From a bacterium CG2_30_54_10 (lineage in GTDB: Bacteria > Muiribacteriota > Ozemobacteria > Ozemobacterales > Ozemobacteraceae), in assembly GCA_001872985.1 (NCBI GenBank), contig MNYA01000295.1, positions 1-9,878 on the forward strand: 9,878 nt of DNA. Direction: 5' to 3'. A program made the translations under genes and the position numbers. The notes below the pieces were generated by a model. It ran no database searches. It was not told the origin of the DNA and saw nothing but the letters and a program-made list of their open reading frames with translations. Below, in pieces: positions 1 to 5,047 of this stretch (position 1 is the stretch's first letter; every line of letters starts with the position of its first letter).

Positions 1-15
1 CCCGCCACTACAGGG

Positions 16-666
16 GTGTTGCACGAATCAAACAAATGTGATTGGTATAATCGGGCTTCCTCGATTTTGGGAATCCTGGTAATCTTCGGTTTGTTCCTGC
101 TTTGCGAAACCTGGCCGGTGGCTGCAGAGCAGATTCCTCCAGACCCCGGAACTGGAGAGCAGGTGATAAGGCTCAAAGATAAGACGATTATTCGCGGCCG
201 GATACTCGATATGGCCAACGGCACCTACCGTATCAAGACGCGTTCGATGGGGGAGATCCGAATCTCCGCCGATCAGATACTCTCCATAATCGCTGATTCC
301 GAAGAGCCGAAGGCGGTTGCCGCACCCCAAATACGTGAAGGAAGGCATGCCCTCCCGCCGGTTCCAGTTGCGTCAGGTAGTCTCAGACGTGTGCGTCAGC
401 CGGAGAGGTCCGCAGTTCCCGGCGGCGTAAGTCACGAGCAGCAGGAGGCGAACACCCGCCTCCAATCCATGATGACGGATGGGAATTTCGGAAGCAAGGT
501 CACCGGCCTTTCTGAAACTCCCCAAATGCAGGATGTGCTTTCCGATCCCGAACTGATGAACGCCATCCAATCAGGTGATTACGAAGCTCTTATGAACAAC
601 GAGAAGATGCAGAATCTCATGAACAGCCAAGCAATAAAGGACTTATTGGGAGACATCGACCGTTAG
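16..666 (+). CDS. Secreted/anchored protein with SH3/Sm-like beta domain and STI1-like C-terminus
   Basis: 216 aa as read from a GTG. After a 14-residue polar start, residues 15-37 form a hydrophobic segment ending in a plausible signal-peptidase site (PVAA-EQ), so the product is probably exported or anchored by its N-terminus. Residues 47-93 have the pattern of a small SH3/Sm-like beta barrel (RLKDKTIIRGRIL, then YRIKT, GEIRISADQILSI). A Pro/Arg-rich linker follows. Residues 147-214 resemble an STI1/DP helical repeat, a chaperone-associated module (QDVLSDPELMNAIQSGDYEA, then LMNNEKMQNLMN and KDLLGDI). Enzymatic motifs are absent. The product is probably a structural or chaperone-like envelope factor, but the exact role is unknown. 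The reading frame is open to base 1 and the GTG has only a badly spaced purine run before it, so the true start may lie at TTG 19 or upstream of the window. The next gene starts 25 bases downstream, which suggests one operon. Confidence 0.72.
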   Translation: MLHESNKCDWYNRASSILGILVIFGLFLLCETWPVAAEQIPPDPGTGEQVIRLKDKTIIRGRILDMANGTYRIKTRSMGEIRISADQILSIIADSEEPKAVAAPQIREGRHALPPVPVASGSLRRVRQPERSAVPGGVSHEQQEANTRLQSMMTDGNFGSKVTGLSETPQMQDVLSDPELMNAIQSGDYEALMNNEKMQNLMNSQAIKDLLGDIDR

Positions 667-691
667 AATTTTTTTTCAGGGGAGGACAGAG

Positions 692-1444
692 ATGCGCGTA
701 AAGAGGATGCTTCTTCTTTTTGCCGCCTTTTTTGCCGTTGTTTTGGGTGCATTGGATGCCGGGCCTGCATCCCCAAGCCAGTCGCTGGGGGTTCACAAAT
801 CAAAGGCAGAAGCCCAGCTCAAAGCTGAGGATCAATCCAAGGCGGGGAAACAATCCAAATCGGGAACAAAAGCATTGCTGGATGCCAATCTTCAGGGAAA
901 AAGCCCGCCCGCCCGACCCAGCGAAGATGAAAACCCGCTCAAACGGGGTTTTTCGATGAAGGGTGAGAAATCCGTCGAGTTGCGAGATTTGTTGGCGCAA
1001 ATGAGTTCCGAAAATGGTTTTTCACTGATCGTGAGCAGGGCGGTGCGTGGAACCCTTGACGAAATCAAAGGGGTGACGATCGAAGAAATCCTCAACAAGA
1101 ACCTCCTCAACCAGGGGTTCGATTGGCGATTTTGGGATCGCTGTCTTTACGTCGGCGAGCAGGGAAGCATGGATGAGCTCTGGAGGCTTATGAACACGCC
1201 CTTCAAGGCAAAGGTGGCGCTTGGAAAAAAATTGAGCGCTGATTTCCACAGCATCGAACTTCCGATGGTCTGCAGCATCCTGAGCAAGTTTTCCGGGGTT
1301 GATATCCGCGCAACTGACGGGATATCGGGCAGAATAACCATGAGGATCGTAGAAATGCCATGGGAAAAGGTTCTCAGGGGTGTAGTTTATATCAACGGAT
1401 ACCGGATACTCGAAAGTGACTACACCATTTTGGTGTCACCGTGA
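692..1444 (+). CDS. Exported double-STN-domain protein (secretin N-terminal-like, no pore domain)
   Basis: 250 aa. ATG 692 follows a strong Shine-Dalgarno (AGGGGAGGA, 678-686), which fixes the start. Residues 1-24 are a signal peptide (MRVKRMLLLFAAFFAVVLGA). Residues 34-60 are a Lys/Ser/Gln-rich low-complexity linker. Residues 88-155 and 182-250 each look like an STN (secretin and TonB N-terminal) short domain: a beta strand with VELRDLLAQMS, a central strand, and in the second copy the diagnostic order SGVDIRATDGISGRITMRIV then MPWEKVLRGVVYINGY and a final ILVSP strand. In PilQ/GspD-type secretins such domains precede N domains and a beta-barrel. Here the protein ends right after the second STN, so it cannot form a pore. 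The likely location is the periplasm, possibly binding a partner in a secretion, pilus or receptor complex. It sits between two other exported proteins. The first STN copy is more degenerate than the second. Confidence 0.8.
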   Translation: MRVKRMLLLFAAFFAVVLGALDAGPASPSQSLGVHKSKAEAQLKAEDQSKAGKQSKSGTKALLDANLQGKSPPARPSEDENPLKRGFSMKGEKSVELRDLLAQMSSENGFSLIVSRAVRGTLDEIKGVTIEEILNKNLLNQGFDWRFWDRCLYVGEQGSMDELWRLMNTPFKAKVALGKKLSADFHSIELPMVCSILSKFSGVDIRATDGISGRITMRIVEMPWEKVLRGVVYINGYRILESDYTILVSP

Positions 1445-1490
1445 GCTTTGGATCTTCGTAATTCCCTCTCTCCTGCCGATAACCGGGCGT

Positions 1491-2897
1491 ATGAAGCGCT
1501 TGTCGTTCCTTTGCCTCATGTTGTTCGGGGCAATGGTGGCTCTTTCAGGCTTTTCCCCTGCCGGGCCTTCTCCCGATCTTCAACAGTATCAGCGGCTCCC
1601 ACTCAGCGTTCGGCTTACTCGCCTCACCAACGCAGGGATCGGGTTGTTCAACCGCCGCCGCTACGAGGATGCGATAACGGTTTTCGAGTCGATATTCACC
1701 CTCGATCCTAAGAACCTCGGCGCGTTTTTCTGGATCAGGAAATGCCGGGATGTGCTCAATCGCGAGCGCAGCGAATGGGTCAAGGCCGACCTATACCGGA
1801 AAAGAGGCAGTCTCACACTCAAGGAATCGAAGTATGACAACTGGGTTTGGGGACCGACGGTCGGACATTTCGAGGTACGGTATTCAAAACCTAAGCCCTA
1901 TATCCCTCCTGTCAGGATGCGGCATTCCAAGGCATCCGACGATCAGATCGTCAAGGCCAGGGAAGCAACCGTGGGGGGCGATCCAGAGAAGCTTTTCGAG
2001 CTGGCAATGTTGCTCTGGTCTCGTGGCGAAAAGGATCCGGCGATCGATGCATACGAGTCAGCGATGGAAAAGGATCCCGAAATTGCCGGTCGCGACGACG
2101 AGGGATTATTGGCCACCGTTGCTGACGAGCTCGCCAAGGAGCTTGCCAAAGGGCTTCCTTCGGGAGAGGCGGGCAAACAATTTATGCAGGCCGGGCGATT
2201 GTCTCGCTTACAAGGCGATCCGCAGGGGATGATACAGAACTTGGTGAAGGCTGCCACCCTCGATCCTCAGCTCCAAGACAAGATAAAGAATTACCTTGAG
2301 GAATTCGTAACTTCCGGAAAAACGGCCTTCCTGATGAAAGTTCCTGACATTTTCTCTTTCAGACAGGCGTATGTGTTCGAGGATGACGAAGACCGGCTCT
2401 ATCTCAAAACCACATTCTCACCAGGAACCCCTTTTCCGATGGCTCCCATCGACCTGATGTTCGATTGGACCGCAATCAAGGGTGTCGATCTCGTTGCCAG
2501 CGATGTTCTGTTCGCCATCATGGATCCCACGGTCAAGGATTTCACCCGGTTGTGGCTGGTTCCCAAGATCAAGGACAAAGCCTTCCCGACCTTCCTTGCG
2601 AAACTTCGTGTTCGCGTGGACAAGGACCGCCTTTCGAGTCTCGATCTGTCGAATGTCAACGTATCTCCGGACCTCCCAGACAACTGGTGCGTGATCGTCG
2701 GCACGGATAGCTCGTTTGGGGTGGGCTTTCCGACACCCGAATTTGAGGATTCTGAAAATAGTCTAAAGATCAAGGCTTTCCAGCTTGGTCGTACTAACGG
2801 ACGTGCTCCAAGCCTGACTTTGCGTGACTTCCACATTCCAGCGCAAAAGCCGCTGGACATGTGGAGGGCGATTGACAAGGTGGGTAGCGGGATCTGA
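1491..2897 (+). CDS. Exported TPR protein with unrecognised C-terminal region
   Basis: 468 aa from ATG 1491. The frame is open further upstream to an ATG at 1416, but that start lies inside the preceding gene and would put 25 residues before the signal peptide. ATG 1491 begins directly with MKRLSFLCLMLFGAMVALSG, a good export signal, although no strong Shine-Dalgarno is visible. Residues 44-77 form a TPR-like unit (NAGIGLFNRRRYEDAITVFE, then LDPKN). Further TPR-like helical pairs lie at about 165-198 (LFELAMLLWSRGEKDPAIDA) and 228-262 (GKQFMQAGRLSRLQGDPQGM). Residues 285-468 are mixed alpha/beta, lack any motif I recognise and contain a run of alternating hydrophobic strands (about 333-455). 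The third gene of a likely envelope operon, 46 bases after the STN gene, it is probably a periplasmic scaffold or lipid-facing partner. No catalytic residues are evident. Confidence 0.75.
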   Translation: MKRLSFLCLMLFGAMVALSGFSPAGPSPDLQQYQRLPLSVRLTRLTNAGIGLFNRRRYEDAITVFESIFTLDPKNLGAFFWIRKCRDVLNRERSEWVKADLYRKRGSLTLKESKYDNWVWGPTVGHFEVRYSKPKPYIPPVRMRHSKASDDQIVKAREATVGGDPEKLFELAMLLWSRGEKDPAIDAYESAMEKDPEIAGRDDEGLLATVADELAKELAKGLPSGEAGKQFMQAGRLSRLQGDPQGMIQNLVKAATLDPQLQDKIKNYLEEFVTSGKTAFLMKVPDIFSFRQAYVFEDDEDRLYLKTTFSPGTPFPMAPIDLMFDWTAIKGVDLVASDVLFAIMDPTVKDFTRLWLVPKIKDKAFPTFLAKLRVRVDKDRLSSLDLSNVNVSPDLPDNWCVIVGTDSSFGVGFPTPEFEDSENSLKIKAFQLGRTNGRAPSLTLRDFHIPAQKPLDMWRAIDKVGSGI

Positions 2898-2945
2898 TCT
2901 GAAGACCTCGATCTGATTTGGTAGACCGCCCGACCCAAGCACCAG

Positions 2946-2975
2946 TTTCCAATTTTCTACAATTTAAGCTATCAT
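2946..2975 (+). promoter_or_regulatory. Candidate sigma70-type promoter
   Basis: TTTCCA (2946-2951, 4 of 6 to the -35 consensus) and TATCAT (2970-2975, 5 of 6 to the -10 consensus) are separated by 18 bases in a locally AT-rich stretch. Transcription would start near 2982 and give a leader of about 145 bases before the TPR-ankyrin gene, containing both hairpins of this gap. This is pattern matching only, and a chance match is quite possible. Confidence 0.3.
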
Positions 2976-2993
2976 CAGGGAGATGCCGTCCAA

Positions 2994-3020
2994 CATTTCG
3001 CTGCCCATCATCGCGAAATG
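2994..3020. repeat. Inverted repeat, 8-bp perfect arms
   Basis: CATTTCGC (2994-3001) pairs perfectly with GCGAAATG (3013-3020) around an 11-base loop. It lies about 100 bases after the stop of the exported TPR gene and 107 bases before the TPR-ankyrin start. The T-run expected of an intrinsic terminator is missing, so it could be an mRNA hairpin stabilising the 3' end of the upstream operon, part of a leader structure, or a protein-binding site. Confidence 0.5.
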
Positions 3021-3072
3021 AAGTTCTTGCTTGTCGCACGCTTTGGCACGCGCAGGCCGAAGGTTGTGACTG

Positions 3073-3097
3073 CGAACCAATCATCCGGATTGGTTTG
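3073..3097. repeat. Inverted repeat, 10-bp arms with short loop
   Basis: CGAACCAATC (3073-3082) pairs with GATTGGTTTG (3088-3097) through ten pairs, one of them G-T, around a 5-base loop. The hairpin ends 30 bases before the ATG of the TPR-ankyrin gene. GATTGG recurs directly at 3097-3102, nine bases downstream. It could be a regulator-binding palindrome or a 5'-UTR hairpin. The lack of a following T-run argues against an intrinsic terminator. Confidence 0.55.
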
Positions 3098-3127
3098 ATT
3101 GGGGTAAAAATTCTGGGAAAGAATTGA

Positions 3128-4756
3128 ATGGCCGAATTCGACGATACGATCCTTCGTGAGATCAATGAAGCCAGGCAGGCCTTGGCCAGGGCTCCTTCAA
3201 ATTGGGAAGTATGGCGTAACCTTGGATTAAAACTTTGGGCTGGGAAACAAGACCAAGAGTCTCTCACGGCATTTGGAGAGGCGTTAAGGCTGAACCCCGC
3301 CGATGCGCAATGCTATGCGATATCTGGGCAAATACATCTTCGGTTCCTCCATTCCGAGAAAGCGATAGAAGCGCTTACCCGGGCCGTAGAGCTGGATCCG
3401 GCCTGCTGCTTTGCCTGGTATAACCTCGGCCAGGCCCACGATTCCATCGGCAACGACCCGGAGACCGAAAAAGCTTTTTCAAATGCTTTTCGCTTATGTC
3501 TCGCGAGGAAGGGACCGCTCGAGCCTTCCGACGCTGGTTTTGTCGCGCATCAGAAAGAGGACTTGGGGAACCAGTTTGAGTTCGAGAGCGACCCTCCCCT
3601 GTACCTTGCCGCCCAGAAACTTTCCGGATTTTATCTGCGCCAGGGGAACCCGGAACGGGCCATGGAGACGTTGACTCTCGGGCTCGCGGCAAGACCGGAT
3701 TCCCATTTCCTTCTGCTTTTGGCAGGGCAGACTCTGATGCGGGCGGGAAAAGCCGCGGAAGCCGAGCCGCTTCTACAGCGGTTTATCACTCTCAAACCCG
3801 GATGGGCAATCGGCTATCGTCTCCTCGGCGGTTGTCAACTCGAATTGGGAAAGTCAGAAAAAGCGATAGAATCCTACCAAAGAGTGGTCGCCTTGAATCC
3901 ACAGAATATCGATTCTCATTTTGAGTTAGGCGTGGCTTTCAGCCGGCTGAACCGGCTCGTGGAGGCGGAGGCCTCGTATTCCGAGGCTCTCAGGCTTGCT
4001 CCAGAGGATGCGATGTGCCATTACAACCTGGGTTGCGTCCAAATGAAACGGAAGAATTTTCCGGCGGCTGTCAGGCTTTTTGAGGAAGCCGTGGGATTGA
4101 ATCCTTCCGACCCCAGGTTCCATCACAATCTGGGAATTTCCCTGCGCAATCTGAAGCGCTTTGTTGAATCAGTGAAGGCGCTTGAGGAGGCGGTCAGAAT
4201 TCAGCCCGGTTTCGACTCTGCCTGGCGTGACCTTGGAGTCACCTTCAGCTCGATGAACAGGTTTGCCGAAGCATTCAAAGCCTACCGCAAAGCTATTGAA
4301 ATAAACCCGGGCAAGCAGGCGGCCTATTTCGATCTCGGCCTCGACCTTGTCGCCACCGGAAATTTTGTAGAGGCTCTTGAACCACTTGGAAAAGCGATGG
4401 AAAATTTTCCAGAGGATCTCGCCACCCGAAAGGAGCTTTTTTTCAGCGCCATCGTTGAAAGCAGAAAAGATCTCGCGGAACGAGCCCTGGAAGGATTTCC
4501 TATTCTTCTCAAGAGTGAATGGGAGACGCCTAGAACCCTTTCTGACGAGGCGAAGCAGAGTCCATTGCACTTGGCAGTTTCCCTTGGCTCCTCCGAGCTT
4601 GTCGAATGGCTCATTTCTATCGGGGCTCCCGTGAATGCAGTTGGCATAACCTCCCCGGGAACGCCACTGGATCTTGCACGCCGGCTTGTGCGAAAGGATA
4701 TTTCAGAGCTTCTGGTGCGTCACGGAGCGGTCGCGATTTTACCGGGAATAGTATGA
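3128..4756 (+). CDS. Cytoplasmic TPR-ankyrin repeat scaffold protein
   Basis: 542 aa without a signal peptide or membrane segment, so probably cytoplasmic. Tandem 34-residue TPRs begin at about residues 25, 59 and 93, then after a spacer (about 127-156) at about 157, 191, 225, 260, 294, 328, 362 and 396, giving roughly eleven. They show the usual W/Y-LG-A and A-PN/P spacing (for example WYNLGQAHDSIGN, HFELGVAFSRLNRLVEAEAS). The C-terminus switches to ankyrin repeats: SPLHLAVSLGSSELVEWLIS (478-497) followed by GAPVNAVG, and a second, TPLDLARRLVRKDISELLV (512-530) followed by RHGA. Both repeat types mediate protein binding, so it is likely an adaptor. No catalytic domain is present. The start has a weak GGGA-type ribosome site (3115-3118). 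The stop overlaps the start of a possible small ORF (ATGA at 4753-4756), and an AAA+ ATPase follows, a possible functional partner. Confidence 0.85.
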   Translation: MAEFDDTILREINEARQALARAPSNWEVWRNLGLKLWAGKQDQESLTAFGEALRLNPADAQCYAISGQIHLRFLHSEKAIEALTRAVELDPACCFAWYNLGQAHDSIGNDPETEKAFSNAFRLCLARKGPLEPSDAGFVAHQKEDLGNQFEFESDPPLYLAAQKLSGFYLRQGNPERAMETLTLGLAARPDSHFLLLLAGQTLMRAGKAAEAEPLLQRFITLKPGWAIGYRLLGGCQLELGKSEKAIESYQRVVALNPQNIDSHFELGVAFSRLNRLVEAEASYSEALRLAPEDAMCHYNLGCVQMKRKNFPAAVRLFEEAVGLNPSDPRFHHNLGISLRNLKRFVESVKALEEAVRIQPGFDSAWRDLGVTFSSMNRFAEAFKAYRKAIEINPGKQAAYFDLGLDLVATGNFVEALEPLGKAMENFPEDLATRKELFFSAIVESRKDLAERALEGFPILLKSEWETPRTLSDEAKQSPLHLAVSLGSSELVEWLISIGAPVNAVGITSPGTPLDLARRLVRKDISELLVRHGAVAILPGIV

Positions 4757-4848
4757 TTGGTAAATCAGGAAAAAACCATGACTTTCAGCGGTTATTGTGG
4801 TTAAATCTTATGGTCGTTAATAACCGTTTAGGGAGAGCCATATCATGA
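4753..4848 (+). CDS. Possible 31-aa small ORF linking two genes
   Basis: ATG 4753 overlaps the TGA of the TPR-ankyrin gene by four bases (ATGA), and its own TGA (4846-4848) overlaps the ATG of the next small ORF in the same way. GGGA at 4744-4747 is a weak, suitably spaced ribosome site. The peptide has a polar, Lys-containing start followed by a hydrophobic stretch (LLWLNLMVVNN). I do not recognise it. It may be a real small protein, a coupling device that carries ribosomes across the gap, or coincidence: the stem-loop at 4789-4826 lies inside it, and nothing about composition proves that it is coding. Confidence 0.25.
   Translation: MIGKSGKNHDFQRLLWLNLMVVNNRLGRAIS
4789..4826. repeat. Inverted repeat before the small-ORF/AAA+ gene pair
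   Basis: CGGTTATT (4789-4796) and AATAACCG (4819-4826) are perfect 8-base inverted arms around a 22-base AT-rich spacer. The right arm ends four bases before the Shine-Dalgarno at 4831-4837. A dyad here could be an operator of about 38 bp or an RNA hairpin affecting translation of the downstream ORF. No T-run follows, so it is a poor terminator candidate. Confidence 0.5.
4831..4837 (+). promoter_or_regulatory. Ribosome binding site of the 66-codon ORF
   Basis: GGGAGAG lies 7 bases before ATG 4845. It is the only good Shine-Dalgarno between the TPR-ankyrin gene and the AAA+ ATPase, and is the main reason to accept the 66-aa ORF as translated. It probably also serves the ATPase gene through coupling. 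Confidence 0.6.
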
Positions 4849-5045
4849 TACATTCGAGCAATCAGTGTTCCGGAAACCGTGAGAACATGTCTATTCCGAC
4901 CGACAGCAGCGAAGGATTTCTTTTCGGTAGGGAGTTGTTCGAGATCGACTTATATCGACAGAAAACGGTCGCCACGCGGATCAATGTCACCGAGACCGGG
5001 TCGGCCGGCCGGAAAAGCGGCATCGATCAACAACCCAAAGCCTGA
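4845..5045 (+). CDS. Small hypothetical protein (66 aa) coupled to AAA+ ATPase
   Basis: The 66-aa product starts at an ATG with a well-placed GGGAGAG ribosome site and stops two bases before the ATG of the AAA+ ATPase gene. The sequence is polar (Ser/Asn/Gly/Arg-rich) with one more ordered stretch, EGFLFGRELFEIDLYRQKTV (about 23-42). It lacks a signal peptide, membrane segment or known motif, and I do not recognise the family. The ATPase start has no Shine-Dalgarno of its own, so translation of this ORF probably delivers ribosomes to it. The product could be a small partner of the ATPase or merely a leader. An internal ATG at residue 15 is an alternative start but is preceded by a poorer ribosome site. 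Confidence 0.55.
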   Translation: MIHSSNQCSGNRENMSIPTDSSEGFLFGRELFEIDLYRQKTVATRINVTETGSAGRKSGIDQQPKA

Positions 5046-5047
5046 AA

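Noticed and set aside
1416..1490. 25-residue N-terminal extension of the exported TPR protein
   Set aside because: It overlaps the STN gene and would bury the signal peptide; ATG 1491 gives a normal exported protein.
2891..2917. Direct repeat GATCTGAT at the end of the exported TPR gene
   Set aside because: Only 8 bases, two copies, one overlapping the stop codon; within chance expectation.
3046..3061. TGGCAC resembling the -24 part of a sigma54 promoter
   Set aside because: No TTGC-type -12 element at the required spacing.
2983..3098. Tiny 12- and 26-codon ORFs joined by ATGA at 3018-3021
   Set aside because: The first has AGGGAG directly abutting its ATG (no spacing) and the second has no Shine-Dalgarno; the peptides show no recognisable pattern, so a leader-peptide claim is not supported.
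2918..3127. 69-codon open frame from TTG in the intergenic region
   Set aside because: TTG start without a ribosome site, no family resemblance, and it runs through both inverted repeats; more likely non-coding.
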